Assembly: GCA_049670505.1 (NCBI GenBank)
Contig: JBATTK010000036.1
Location: 62,001 to 126,000, forward strand
Origin: JBATTK01 sp049670505
GTDB taxonomy: Bacteria > Bacteroidota > Bacteroidia > Flavobacteriales > Flavobacteriaceae
Direction of reading: 5' to 3'
DNA length: 64,000 nucleotides
Shown here: piece after piece, positions 25,687-35,164 of the stretch
Numbering within the stretch: the first letter of the stretch is position 1
Layout: each line of letters begins with the position of its first letter
Translations under genes and position numbers: made by a program
The notes under the pieces: model-generated
What the model saw: the letters and a program-made list of their open reading frames with translations, nothing else
What the model was told of the DNA's origin: nothing
Databases searched by the model: none

Positions 25687-26202
25687 ATGAACACAGGAGT
25701 CAAATTAGTGACTTTGCTATCCGTAGTACTTCTTATCAGCTGCGGGGGCAAGGAAGAAAAAAAAGAAGGATTTACCATACAAACCAAAAAACCGGATAAG
25801 GTAGAAAAATCCGTAGAAACAACTGCAAATACCGTTCCGGCCTCGGAACGGGTAGATTTGACCAATAAAGGAATAGGAGCGATAACAACCTTGACCTTGG
25901 CCGAAGAAATCGATAATCAAATGGCGGCCACCGGAGCCGAATTGTTTAAGACCAATTGCACGGCCTGTCATAGAACACATAAAAAGTTCATTGGTCCGCC
26001 TCCCGTAAACATATTGGAACGGCGTAGCCCGGAATGGATAATGAACATGATTCTTGATCCGGAAAGAATGGTAAAGGAAGATCCTTTGGCGAAAGAACTT
26101 TTAGTAGAACATAATGGTTCTCCCATGGCGAACCAAAATTTAAAAGAGGAAGAAGCAAGGGCAATTTTAGAGTATTTCAGAACCTTGGAAAACGAAAAAT
26201 AA
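25687..26202 (+). CDS. Cytochrome c lipoprotein of the nos operon
   Basis: I place the start at 25687 (171 residues), which puts a lipoprotein signal first (MNTGVKLVTLLSVVLLISC, lipidated Cys near 19). The upstream frame overlaps the FNR box and the divergent gene. A single heme c site CTACH lies at about 98-102, followed by a Pro-rich loop and a distal Met candidate in GSPMANQNL. It probably delivers electrons to the nitrous oxide reductase encoded two genes on. Confidence 0.88.
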   Translation: MNTGVKLVTLLSVVLLISCGGKEEKKEGFTIQTKKPDKVEKSVETTANTVPASERVDLTNKGIGAITTLTLAEEIDNQMAATGAELFKTNCTACHRTHKKFIGPPPVNILERRSPEWIMNMILDPERMVKEDPLAKELLVEHNGSPMANQNLKEEEARAILEYFRTLENEK

Positions 26203-26213
26203 GTAACATAGAT

Positions 26214-26780
26214 ATGAAAACAACCATACGTTCGCTTATGGCCTTACTATTTGTTATTTCAGTTACAAGTTGTAAGACCGAGACAAAGCAAAATGAAACC
26301 ACGACCAAAACTGAAAATGAAGTAACCAAAAAACAGGGCCAGGCCTTTATTGAAGATGACGGGTCTACACCCAACGTACTTCAAATTGCCATAGGTTCAC
26401 CGGACCATACCACTTTGGTCGCTGCCGTACAGGCCGCCAATTTGGAAAATGCCTTGGTGAACGCGGGTCCCCTAATGGTCTTTGCACCCACGAATGCAGC
26501 TTTTGATGCCTTGCCCGCAGGCACGGTAGAAGACCTGTTAAAACCGGAAAACAAGGATGCACTTGCCAATATTTTAAAGCACCATGTTACTGCCGGGAAC
26601 TACGACAGGGATTTTCTAAAGAAGTTCAAAAAACTGGGGCAGGCCAATGACCAAAATACCACGGTAGAAGTCAAGGGTGACGATGTATACGTGGGGGGAG
26701 CCAAAATTGTGGCCAGTATTCCCGCCGGAAACGGCATCGTACACGTAGTGGATAAGGTTATTTTACCACCATCCGAATAA
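26214..26780 (+). CDS. FAS1 (fasciclin) domain lipoprotein
   Basis: 188 residues with a lipoprotein signal (LLFVISVTSC) and one FAS1 domain (about 55-186). The H1 and H2 motifs are visible: GPLMVFAPTNAAFDALP and GNGIVHVVDKVILPP. FAS1 domains mediate adhesion or protein contacts at the cell surface. It lies 11 bases after the cytochrome c and 35 before nosZ, so it is part of the nos operon. Its job there is unknown. Confidence 0.88.
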   Translation: MKTTIRSLMALLFVISVTSCKTETKQNETTTKTENEVTKKQGQAFIEDDGSTPNVLQIAIGSPDHTTLVAAVQAANLENALVNAGPLMVFAPTNAAFDALPAGTVEDLLKPENKDALANILKHHVTAGNYDRDFLKKFKKLGQANDQNTTVEVKGDDVYVGGAKIVASIPAGNGIVHVVDKVILPPSE

Positions 26781-26815
26781 ATCAAAAATCCGAATAAACA
26801 ATAAAATAGGTACAA

Positions 26816-28780
26816 ATGAAAAATTATAAGTATTATTATGTATTTGCAGTATTGGGGGCTACCTTGATGTTCTCCGGTTGCGGTAATCAGAACGGTAAAG
26901 CCTCTTCCAACGGTGCATTGTCTTCAAGCAGTGCCGAAAAGGTATATGTCGCCCCAGGGGAACAAGATGAGTTTTACGCATTTTTATCAGGGGGGTATAG
27001 TGGCAATCTTACGGTATACGGTCTTCCTTCCGGACGTATGTTCAAGGAAATTCCTGTTTTTTCCCAATTCCCTACGTCGGGTTATGGGTATTCCGAAGAA
27101 ACAAAACCGATGTTGAATACCTCGTACGGGTTTGTACCATGGGATGATGCGCACCACCCCGATATTTCGCAGACCAATGGGGAACTCGATGGAAGGTGGG
27201 TTTTTATCAACGGTAACAACACCCCTCGTATTGCAAGAATAAGCCTGAGTACCTTTGAGACCGAGGAGATTATAGAGGTGCCCAATAGTGCGGGTAACCA
27301 TAGTTCCTCGTTTATCACCGAGAATACGGAGTATGTAGTGGCCGGTACGCGATTTTCCGTACCTGTTCCCCAACGGGATATGCCCATTAACGAATATAAG
27401 GGAAATTTTAAAGGCGCTTTAACTTTTATTAGCGTTGAGCCGGAACATGGTCATCTAGATATTAAGTTTCAACTGTTGATGCCCGGTTTTAATTATGACC
27501 TTTCGCACCCGGGACGTGGAAAATCACATGGTTGGTTCTTCTTTACGACCTATAATACCGAGGAGGCCAATTCACTTATGGAGGTAAACTCTTCTCAAAA
27601 TGATAAAGATTTTATAGCTGCTGTCAACTGGAAGAAAATAGAGGAATATGTAAACAATGGCGGGGGAACAAAGGTGCCCGCTAACTACGCACATAATGTA
27701 TATGACGAAAGTACCCATACCGGTACTTCTACCATGAAAAAGGAAGTGTTGACGGTGGATCCCCTTAAGGTTCCCGGGGCGGTTTTCTTTTTACCCACCC
27801 CAAAATCGCCCCACGGTTGTGATGTTGATCCAACGGGCGAATATATTATTGGTAACGGAAAGCTTTCAGCGGATCTCACCATACATTCCTTTGATAAAAT
27901 GTTGGCGGCCATAGAAGGTGAAAAATTCGATGGAGAAGCCTATGGTATCCCCATCTTAAAATTTGAGGACGTATTGGCAGGGGTCGTAAAAAGTGGCGGA
28001 CTAGGCCCTTTACATACGGAGTTTGACGGACGGGGCAATGCGTATACCACCTTCTTTATTTCTTCGGAAGTGGTAAAATGGAAATTAGGTTCTTGGGAAG
28101 TCATTGACAGAAAACCAACATTCTATTCGGTAGGGCATATAATGATTCCCGGAGGAAATTCCAGAAAACCTTTCGGCAAGTACGCGGTGGCCATGAACAA
28201 GATTACCAAGGATCGCTATTTGCCCACAGGTCCGGAAATGGAGCACTCCGCTCAGATATATGATATTTCGGGCGAAAAAATGGAACTCATCTATGATTTT
28301 CCAACACATGGCGAGCCGCATTATGCCGCCGGTTGCCCCGCAGAACTGTTGGCACCAAAATCAAAAAAAATCTATAGGTTGGACGATAATAAACACAAGT
28401 ATGCTACCCCGAGTCCCAATGAAGCGCGCGTAGAGCGTAATGGCAAAGAGGTACATATTTATATGTCTACCATCCGTAGCCACTTTACACCTGATAACAT
28501 TGAAGGTGTCAAAGTAGGGGATAAGGTATATTTCCATATTACCAATCATGAACAAGATTTTGATGTTCCCCATGGTTTCTCCATGATAGGGCAAAACACC
28601 TCTGAATTATTGGTGATGCCAGGACAGACCAAGACCTCCATATGGGAACCCAAGCAAGTGGGTGTATGGCCGTTCTATTGTACGGATTTCTGTTCGGCAT
28701 TGCACCAAGAAATGCAGGGTTACGTAAGAGTGTCGCCCGCCAATTCCAATATAGACCTCTCATGGTCATTGGGCGAATAA
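26816..28780 (+). CDS. nosZ: Nitrous oxide reductase, clade II (Sec/lipoprotein type)
   Basis: 654 residues. A short Sec-type lipoprotein-like leader (LMFSGC, Cys22) replaces the Tat signal of clade I enzymes. The beta-propeller domain with CuZ histidines begins near DDAHHPD. The C-terminal cupredoxin domain carries the CuA ligands C622, C626, H630 and M633 in YCTDFCSALHQEMQGY, with the other His in DVPHGF. It reduces N2O to N2 in the periplasm. No nir or nor gene is seen here, so the cell may be an N2O reducer without full denitrification. Confidence 0.96.
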   Translation: MKNYKYYYVFAVLGATLMFSGCGNQNGKASSNGALSSSSAEKVYVAPGEQDEFYAFLSGGYSGNLTVYGLPSGRMFKEIPVFSQFPTSGYGYSEETKPMLNTSYGFVPWDDAHHPDISQTNGELDGRWVFINGNNTPRIARISLSTFETEEIIEVPNSAGNHSSSFITENTEYVVAGTRFSVPVPQRDMPINEYKGNFKGALTFISVEPEHGHLDIKFQLLMPGFNYDLSHPGRGKSHGWFFFTTYNTEEANSLMEVNSSQNDKDFIAAVNWKKIEEYVNNGGGTKVPANYAHNVYDESTHTGTSTMKKEVLTVDPLKVPGAVFFLPTPKSPHGCDVDPTGEYIIGNGKLSADLTIHSFDKMLAAIEGEKFDGEAYGIPILKFEDVLAGVVKSGGLGPLHTEFDGRGNAYTTFFISSEVVKWKLGSWEVIDRKPTFYSVGHIMIPGGNSRKPFGKYAVAMNKITKDRYLPTGPEMEHSAQIYDISGEKMELIYDFPTHGEPHYAAGCPAELLAPKSKKIYRLDDNKHKYATPSPNEARVERNGKEVHIYMSTIRSHFTPDNIEGVKVGDKVYFHITNHEQDFDVPHGFSMIGQNTSELLVMPGQTKTSIWEPKQVGVWPFYCTDFCSALHQEMQGYVRVSPANSNIDLSWSLGE

Positions 28781-28810
28781 AGGTATTAGTGATTATTTCT
28801 TTCAGCACAA

Positions 28811-28844
28811 AAGCGGGCTGCGTCTAACACCTGCCCGCTTTTTT
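28811..28844 (+). terminator. Rho-independent terminator after nosZ
   Basis: AAGCGGGC and GCCCGCTT form a perfect 8-bp stem followed by TTTTTT. It stands between nosZ and the remaining nos genes, so it may lower their expression relative to nosZ. Confidence 0.85.
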
Positions 28845-28912
28845 ACAAATTGAAGACGGATACGACCTTCAAAGACAAATCTCAATTTGTGTGTAACCTA
28901 AATCCGTAATAG

Positions 28913-29557
28913 ATGAAAAAAGCAAGTATAGCTATGGCAATAGGTCCCTTGTTCTTATTGGGATTGTATTTTTTCCCCCTATGGAACATTATGTTAGGGG
29001 CACCGCAATATCCCGATCCTTTGGGAATGAATATTCATATTGACGGTATTCGGGGCGTCAGCGAGTTCGACATACAGAATATTGATGGTCTCAACCATTA
29101 CATAGGAATGCGCAAATTGCCCAAGGCCGAAGAAATGTGGGAATTTAGTACCTTTCCTTTGGTCATTGGTGGTATGGTAGCTTTGGGCGTACTTATCGGA
29201 CTTTTGGGGTTCTTTAAAATAGTAAATTACAAATGGTTTATGGGATGGTTCGTGCTCATGAGCATTCTGGGCATTCTGGGCATGTACGATTTTAACGCGT
29301 GGATGGTGGATTATGGGACCAATTTGGATCCTAATGCCATTATGAAACTCACCAATCCGGATGGAACACCCATGAGTTACAAACCTCCCTTGTTCGGCCA
29401 TACCAAAATGTTGAATTTTGATGTAACTTCACTACCGTCCACAGGGGCGTGGATGATGTTCGCTGGAATGATGCTGACGGTTGTTGCTTTTTTAGTCGGA
29501 TGGAAAAACAATAAGTCCTTGAAAACTCAAAAGGCCAGTAAATTGGTAACATCATGA
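28913..29557 (+). CDS. Nos-cluster membrane protein (NosB-like position)
   Basis: 214 residues with four hydrophobic segments (about 5-27, 82-103, 113-130, 177-197) and a periplasmic loop after the first. It lies between nosZ and nosL, where clade II clusters usually encode a membrane protein of unclear role in maturation or electron supply. It overlaps nosL by 4 bases. I do not claim direct homology to NosB. Confidence 0.7.
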   Translation: MKKASIAMAIGPLFLLGLYFFPLWNIMLGAPQYPDPLGMNIHIDGIRGVSEFDIQNIDGLNHYIGMRKLPKAEEMWEFSTFPLVIGGMVALGVLIGLLGFFKIVNYKWFMGWFVLMSILGILGMYDFNAWMVDYGTNLDPNAIMKLTNPDGTPMSYKPPLFGHTKMLNFDVTSLPSTGAWMMFAGMMLTVVAFLVGWKNNKSLKTQKASKLVTS

Positions 29558-29988
29558 AGAAATGTTCGGTGGTATTGTTTATAGTTTTTTTTATGCTTTT
29601 AGGATGCAATTCAAGTCCAAAACCCATAGCGTATGGTTCGGACGGATGCCATTTTTGTAGCATGACCATTGTGGATAAACAGCATGCCGCACAGTTTATG
29701 ACCCGGAAAGGAAAAACCTATTCTTTTGATGCTACGGAATGTATGATGAATCGTTTAAAAGAAGTAGATAACGAAACGATCGCCCTTTTTTTTGTAAACG
29801 ATTATAATGCCCCCGGCAACCTCATTGATGCTACAAAGGCTACGTACCTTATAAGTAAAAATATTCCAAGTCCCATGGGGGAATATTTGAGCGCCTTTGA
29901 AACAAAAGCGGCTGCAGCGTATGCCCAGAAAGAAAACGAAGGTGAACTTTTTACCTGGGAAGGACTGCAACAACGGTTCCGAAAATAG
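29554..29988 (+). CDS. nosL: NosL copper chaperone lipoprotein
   Basis: 144 residues with a lipoprotein signal ending MLLGC (Cys18) and the Cu(I)-binding segment GCHFCSM (C32, C35, M37) typical of NosL. NosL hands copper to NosZ or to the NosDFY complex at the outer or inner membrane surface. The gene is coupled to the preceding membrane protein by a 4-base overlap. Confidence 0.9.
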   Translation: MKKCSVVLFIVFFMLLGCNSSPKPIAYGSDGCHFCSMTIVDKQHAAQFMTRKGKTYSFDATECMMNRLKEVDNETIALFFVNDYNAPGNLIDATKATYLISKNIPSPMGEYLSAFETKAAAAYAQKENEGELFTWEGLQQRFRK

Positions 29989-30020
29989 GATTGTTTCATA
30001 ACCATTAAGCTAGACACGAT

Positions 30021-30314
30021 ATGTATACCATTGATTCCACCATACGAACACAGCCATTCAACCAATTGAACGTGCAAAAACTGGTGAAGAACGATGCCTT
30101 GGAAATTCTGAGTATCAGTCTGGAAAGAGATGCTATTTTTCCAGAACATACTTCTCCAAAAGATGCCGAGTTGATTGTTTTGGAGGGCGACCTTGTTTTT
30201 CATATCGATGGTAAACCCTACGCTCTAAAACGACAACAACATTTTAGCTTTCCGAAGCATACGGTGCATTGGGTAGAGGCAAAAGAGAATTCTAAATTTT
30301 TGATCGTTCGCTGA
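30021..30314 (+). CDS. Cupin-domain protein
   Basis: A 97-residue single cupin barrel. FPEHTSPKDAELIVLEGDLVF and FPKHTVHWVEAKENSKFLIV match the two cupin motifs, with metal-binding His candidates in both. It is cytoplasmic, with no signal peptide. It lies between nosL and nosD and shares a base with the nosD start. Its substrate is unknown; a sensory or metal-related role in the nos system would be speculation. Confidence 0.75.
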   Translation: MYTIDSTIRTQPFNQLNVQKLVKNDALEILSISLERDAIFPEHTSPKDAELIVLEGDLVFHIDGKPYALKRQQHFSFPKHTVHWVEAKENSKFLIVR

Positions 30315-31597
30315 TGAAATACATACGCGGATTTTTCTTTCTCCTCCTTTCATTCACGACCCATCATGTCCTTCTGGCAGATACCATTACAGTGTGTAAG
30401 TCCTGTGAAATAACCTCCATAAAAGAAGGTATTGCCATGGCGGCCGATTACGATACGGTATTGATAAAAAAGGGTACCTATAAGGAATACAATATTTTGA
30501 TAGACAAACCGCTGACCCTCTTTGGGAAAAATTTTCCCATAGTAGATGGGGAGGACAAGGGTGAAATTATTCGGATAGTATCGGATAACGTAACTGTAGA
30601 CGGTCTTTTTGTTATCAATGTAGGTACTAGTTACACCACGGATTACGCCGCAATACGTGTAGTAAAAAGTGAAAACTTTTTGATACAAAACGTGGTATTG
30701 GAAAAATTATTTTTTGGTATCTACTTGGAAAAATCCAGTAACGGAAGAGTGTACCACAACAAAATCATCGGTGACGCTACGGATGAGTATAATTCCGGGA
30801 ACGGCATTCAATTGTGGTATTCACATCATGTGGAAGTAGATCGAAACATTGTACAAGGCGTCAGGGACGGTATTTATTTGGAATTTTCGGATCATATCAC
30901 CATAAATGATAATATAAGTACCAATAATCTGCGGTATGGACTACATTTTATGTTCTCTAACAATGATATATACACGAACAATGTTTTTGAAAATAACGGC
31001 GCGGGGGTAGCGGTGATGTTTTCTAAGCGTATAAAAATGTTGGGCAATACGTTTCGTAAAAATTGGGGCACGGCCGCTTTTGGAATGCTTTTAAAGGAAA
31101 TCAACGATGCCGAGATCAACGGAAATACCTTTGAGGAAAATACGATAGGCATTAATATAGAGGGATCCAACCGAATTGATTACAAAAACAATAGTTTTAT
31201 AAAAAACGGATGGGCCATCAAAGTATTAGGGGCCTGTTATACCAATTCCTTTATCCATAATAACTTTTTGTACAACTCCTTTGATATCTCCTACAATAGC
31301 AGACTGAACGATAATGTATTTGACCAAAATTATTGGAGCGATTATACAGGTTATGATTTGGATAAGAATGGTATCGGGGATGTGCCCTATCGTCCCGTAA
31401 AATTATTTTCGTACGTTGTGAACCGCACACCGGAAACCATAGTATTGTTACGGAGCCTGTTTATGGACATTATCGATTTCTCGGAAAAAGTATCACCGGT
31501 CTTTACGCCCGATAATTTATTGGATGCAAATCCGCTAATGAGAAAAGTTGACGGTGGGCGTATTCGATCGGCAAAAAAAAGCCAACATAAAATCTAA
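30314..31597 (+). CDS. nosD: NosD, periplasmic beta-helix copper-cluster assembly protein
   Basis: 427 residues with a signal peptide (about 1-22) followed by a right-handed beta-helix (CASH domain) spanning most of the protein, with repeats such as NNDIYTNNVFENNGAGV and ending NVFDQNYWSDYTGYDLDKNGIGDVPYRP, the diagnostic NosD closing segment. NosD works with NosF and NosY to assemble the CuZ site. 149 bases with no recognised gene follow before nosF. Confidence 0.92.
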   Translation: MKYIRGFFFLLLSFTTHHVLLADTITVCKSCEITSIKEGIAMAADYDTVLIKKGTYKEYNILIDKPLTLFGKNFPIVDGEDKGEIIRIVSDNVTVDGLFVINVGTSYTTDYAAIRVVKSENFLIQNVVLEKLFFGIYLEKSSNGRVYHNKIIGDATDEYNSGNGIQLWYSHHVEVDRNIVQGVRDGIYLEFSDHITINDNISTNNLRYGLHFMFSNNDIYTNNVFENNGAGVAVMFSKRIKMLGNTFRKNWGTAAFGMLLKEINDAEINGNTFEENTIGINIEGSNRIDYKNNSFIKNGWAIKVLGACYTNSFIHNNFLYNSFDISYNSRLNDNVFDQNYWSDYTGYDLDKNGIGDVPYRPVKLFSYVVNRTPETIVLLRSLFMDIIDFSEKVSPVFTPDNLLDANPLMRKVDGGRIRSAKKSQHKI

Positions 31598-31746
31598 GAT
31601 CGATATGGCCACTCCTCTATTTTACTTACATCCTACGTCCGCCGGCTGGTAGAGAAAGTGGAATGCAGGTGGTGGAATAGGGGTAGGGGTAAGATCGGAA
31701 CACGAGTATCGAAATCGGGAAATACAGCTAAATTGAGCAAAAACAA

Positions 31747-32454
31747 ATGATACAAATTGAAAATCTACATAAAAAGTTCGGAAAGAACCAAGTGCTTACC
31801 GGTCTCGATTTACATATTGAAAAAGGCGGCATCTTTGCCATACTGGGTCCAAACGGATCGGGCAAGACTACCTTGATCAAAAGCATTTTAGGTATGGTGA
31901 TACCGAACAAAGGTATGATTTCGGTCGGGGGAAAATCCATCAAAAACAAGTGGAAGTACCGCCAGGAAATCCAATACCTCCCACAAATAGCCAACTTTCC
32001 GAACAATTTAAAAGTAAAGGAACTGATCCGTATGATCAAAGACTTGCGTCAAAGACCTAGTGAAGAAGAAAAATTAACGACACTTTTTGGTCTTGAACCG
32101 TTTTTGGACAAAAAATTGGTGACACTTTCCGGAGGTACCAAGCAGAAAGTAAACATTGTACTTACTTTTATGTTCAACAACCCCTTGATCGTTCTGGACG
32201 AACCCACTACCGGGCTAGACCCTGTAGCCCTTATCCGATTGAAAGAACTGATACAACGTGAAAAAAAACAGGGAAAGACCATCTTGGTGTCCTCACATAT
32301 TATGCAGTTTGTGGAAGAAGTGGCCGATGAAATTGTCTATCTTCTGGAAGGAAAAATATATTTTAAAGGAAGTATCGAAGCATTGAAAAAGAAGACTGAC
32401 CAAACCAACGTTGAACATGCCATTGCGGCAATAGCTACTACTACAAATGCTTAA
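31747..32454 (+). CDS. nosF: NosF, ABC ATPase for NosZ maturation
   Basis: 235 residues. Walker A GPNGSGKT (34-41), signature LSGGTKQKVNI, Walker B LIVLDEPTTGLDP. This ATPase class drives the NosY permease in the NosDFY complex. It overlaps nosY by 8 bases. Confidence 0.92.
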   Translation: MIQIENLHKKFGKNQVLTGLDLHIEKGGIFAILGPNGSGKTTLIKSILGMVIPNKGMISVGGKSIKNKWKYRQEIQYLPQIANFPNNLKVKELIRMIKDLRQRPSEEEKLTTLFGLEPFLDKKLVTLSGGTKQKVNIVLTFMFNNPLIVLDEPTTGLDPVALIRLKELIQREKKQGKTILVSSHIMQFVEEVADEIVYLLEGKIYFKGSIEALKKKTDQTNVEHAIAAIATTTNA

Positions 32455-33229
32455 AATACTGAAATATAGTTTTTACGACCTTATCCGTAGCCGCTGGAGT
32501 TATGTATATTTTTTGTTTTATATGGCTTTGGGGTTTGTGTTGTTGTTCTTGAACAATGACGTATCTAAAGCGGTGATTACCTTAATGAATGTTATCATTG
32601 TACTTGTTCCGTTGATCGGAACTATTTTTGGCGTTATGTACTATTATAATTCCAAAGAGTTTACCGAGCTTTTGTTGGCCCTGCCTATCAAACGTTCCTC
32701 TATTTTCTTGGGGCAATATCTCGGGGTGGCCGGTTCATTGACCCTAAGTCTTGTCCTAGGGCTTGGTATTCCTTTTGTGCTTTATGGACTTTTCCAAAGC
32801 GATACTATTTTCGATTTCTCATTGCTCTTGATAACAGGTGGGTTTTTGACCCTGATTTTCACGGCCTTGTCCTTCAATATTGCGCTGTCCAACGAAAACA
32901 AGATCAAAGGATTTGGCTATGCGGTGCTGCTTTGGTTGTTCTTGGCGGTCATATATGATGGTTTGTTTCTGATGTCCTTGATTGTTTTTGAAGAATATCC
33001 GTTGGATGCTTTTTCCTTGGCAGCCACCATGCTCAATCCAATAGACCTTTCACGGACACTTATTCTTTTAGAGTTGGATATTTCCGCCTTATTGGGCTAT
33101 ACGGGTGCAGTGTTCAAAAACTTTTTTGGTACCGACCAAGGGTTATTTATTTCCCTATTAATGTTGGTGCTTTGGACAGTTGCCCCCGTTTGGCGACTAG
33201 TATATAAATCAAAAAAGAAGGATTTTTAA
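32447..33229 (+). CDS. nosY: NosY, ABC permease for NosZ maturation
   Basis: 260 residues, six predicted membrane helices, in the ABC-2-type permease family. FGVMYYYNSKEFTELLLALPIKRSSIFLGQY is typical of NosY-like permeases. It is the last gene of the nos operon; the spacer beyond is filled with 7-bp repeats and contains no gene. Confidence 0.9.
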   Translation: MLKILKYSFYDLIRSRWSYVYFLFYMALGFVLLFLNNDVSKAVITLMNVIIVLVPLIGTIFGVMYYYNSKEFTELLLALPIKRSSIFLGQYLGVAGSLTLSLVLGLGIPFVLYGLFQSDTIFDFSLLLITGGFLTLIFTALSFNIALSNENKIKGFGYAVLLWLFLAVIYDGLFLMSLIVFEEYPLDAFSLAATMLNPIDLSRTLILLELDISALLGYTGAVFKNFFGTDQGLFISLLMLVLWTVAPVWRLVYKSKKKDF

Positions 33230-33443
33230 GGAAACCAATTTAGTTTATCGTTTTCGGTTTCTGGTTTAAGGTTCAAAGTTTAAAGTTCAAGGTTCAAGGT
33301 TCAAGGTTTTGGTTTTTTATCCTTCGTCTTTGGGAAGACAGTTTCCGGTTATCAAAAATACCTATTGCCTAATACCAACTGTCCACTGCAACTGCCCACT
33401 GCCCGCCTCCAGTTTCCCATACATGGAGCAGAGCTGGTCTAAC
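33230..33443. repeat. Heptanucleotide-repeat spacer
   Basis: 33262-33310 is a run of imperfect GTTCAAG/GTTTAAA heptamers. 33386-33412 repeats ACTGCCCACTG-like words. The words TTATCCTTCGTCTTTGGG and CCTATTGCCTAATACC recur near 57100-57170. No gene is seen. Confidence 0.65.
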
Positions 33444-33833
33444 TCACTTATTTCTGTGTTCAAAGATTTTCATAAATAACATAGTGCTCATCTTCTGCGC
33501 CCTGTTTTTGGCAACCCAGGCAGTTTCGCCCTCAAACAGTTCATCTATAGTAGCAAACCAAAGGTTGAGCCATAATCCAAAATGTTCGGAGGTAATGGTA
33601 TGATTCATTTTATCGTCCACTTCTTGATGTGCCGTAACCGGATTACCCATGTATTTCCGTTTTAAGAATAGCTGGGTTTCCCAAAAATCTACCAAGAGGA
33701 TGATGTGGCTTTCCCAATCCGAAATAATACCATTAAAGATAGGGCCGAGTATTTCGTCGGCCCTAATTTTATCGTAAAATGTTCTGACTAACAGGAAAAC
33801 GTCTTCCCTGTTTTTTAAGTCCGCTTTGGTCAT
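33444..33833 (-). CDS. Group III truncated hemoglobin
   Basis: 129 residues, the size of a truncated globin. LVRTFYDKIRADEILGPIFNG begins the fold, and FGLWLNLWFATIDELFEGETAWVAKNRA is the characteristic C-terminal half of group III. A proximal His candidate is in PVTAHQEV. These globins bind oxygen or NO. Its ATG overlaps the stop of the CoA-transferase gene by 4 bases, so it is translated at the end of the cbb3-associated gene string. Confidence 0.85.
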   Translation of the reverse strand: MTKADLKNREDVFLLVRTFYDKIRADEILGPIFNGIISDWESHIILLVDFWETQLFLKRKYMGNPVTAHQEVDDKMNHTITSEHFGLWLNLWFATIDELFEGETAWVAKNRAQKMSTMLFMKIFEHRNK

Positions 33834-35116
33834 AATTTCACTCCATTTTTTCGCTCAAAGCGTTCAAAGGCCGCTTTTTGCAGTTCTTCCCTATGATCGG
33901 GATGTGCTATGGTAATAAGTGCTTTTGCACGTTCATATAAATTTTTCCCAAACAGGTTCACTACTCCGTATTCCGTGGCTACGTAGTTTACATGGGCCCT
34001 AGTGGTAGTGACCCCGGCTCCTTGTTTTAAATAAGGGGTGATTTTTGAAACCCCTTTTCCCGTAGTGGAAGATATGGCAAAAATAGGTTTACCACCTTCG
34101 GAAAGCGAGGCCGCTCGGATAAAATCCATTTGTCCGCCTACTCCCGAGAATTGCCGGGTTCCAATGGTATCCGCACATACCTGACCGGTGAGATCTATCT
34201 CAATAGCACTGTTGATAGCGGTAACTTTTGGATTTTTTCTAATAATGGCGGTGTCATTGGTATAAGCCGCTTCTTTAAAATGTACGGAAGGATTATCATC
34301 TATAAAATCATACAATTTTTGAGAGCCCGCAGCAAAACAGGTAACGATTTTCCCGGTTTTCATTTCTTTTTCTTCTCCGGTAATTATGCCGCTTTCCACA
34401 AGGGGAAGCAGTCCATCGGAAAACATTTCGGTATGTACACCCAATCTTTTGTGGTTAGTTAGGTTGTTTAGGACGGCATTGGGAATATTTCCGATACCCA
34501 ATTGTAAAGTAGCCCCATCCTCTATAAGTCCGGCAACATGTTTTCCTATCTGTTCATCAACTTCGGATAGTGCAGTAGGGTTATGGACATGTATGGGGGT
34601 ATCTACCTCTATAGCACAATCTATATTACTTATATGAATTATTCCGTCTCCATGAGTTCTAGGTACCTGGGGATTTATCTGTGCAATGACTTTTTTTGCC
34701 TTTTGTACCGCAGGCAAGGCAATATCCACGGAAACGCCCAAGGAACAATACCCATGTTTATCCGGAGGGGAAACCTGTACCAGTGCTACGTCCAAAGGCA
34801 AAATATTTCTTCTGAACAGCAAGTGTATCTCACTTAGAAATATGGGGATATAGTCTCCTTGATTGGTGTTTACCGCTTTCCTAACATTACCGCCTACAAA
34901 ACAACAATTTATTTTAAAGGATTCATTATAAGGAGGCAAGGTGTATTTGACCTCACCCTCTGTATGAATGGATATAATCTCTACATCCTTCAATTCCGTA
35001 TATCGCTCACAAATGGCATCGATTAAACTATTAGGGGTCATTGCGGCACCCTGAACAAAAACTCTATTTCCGGATTGGACTAGTGTAGCGGCTTCCGCTG
35101 CTGTTACAATTTTCAT
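33830..35116 (-). CDS. Acetyl-CoA hydrolase/CoA-transferase family protein
   Basis: 428 residues of the Cat1/4-hydroxybutyrate CoA-transferase family. Substrate and CoA motifs are visible (VSPPDKHGYCSLGVSVD, LQLGIGNIPNAVL, QFSGVGGQMDFIRAAS, VTEYG-like VATEYGVVNL). The catalytic Glu is probably in AINSAIEIDLTGQV. It moves CoA between short-chain acyl groups, for example acetate and succinate, and could aid ATP gain under oxygen limitation. It lies in line with the cbb3 accessory genes; the next gene overlaps it by 4 bases. Confidence 0.87.
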   Translation of the reverse strand: MKIVTAAEAATLVQSGNRVFVQGAAMTPNSLIDAICERYTELKDVEIISIHTEGEVKYTLPPYNESFKINCCFVGGNVRKAVNTNQGDYIPIFLSEIHLLFRRNILPLDVALVQVSPPDKHGYCSLGVSVDIALPAVQKAKKVIAQINPQVPRTHGDGIIHISNIDCAIEVDTPIHVHNPTALSEVDEQIGKHVAGLIEDGATLQLGIGNIPNAVLNNLTNHKRLGVHTEMFSDGLLPLVESGIITGEEKEMKTGKIVTCFAAGSQKLYDFIDDNPSVHFKEAAYTNDTAIIRKNPKVTAINSAIEIDLTGQVCADTIGTRQFSGVGGQMDFIRAASLSEGGKPIFAISSTTGKGVSKITPYLKQGAGVTTTRAHVNYVATEYGVVNLFGKNLYERAKALITIAHPDHREELQKAAFERFERKNGVKL

Positions 35117-35164
35117 GCTTGTATTGGATTATATGTTGATATTAATTCTTTGGCTATTCACAAT

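Noticed and set aside
31598..31746. A gene or regulatory element between nosD and nosF
   Set aside because: No frame, hairpin or FNR-type box was found; the spacer looks plain.
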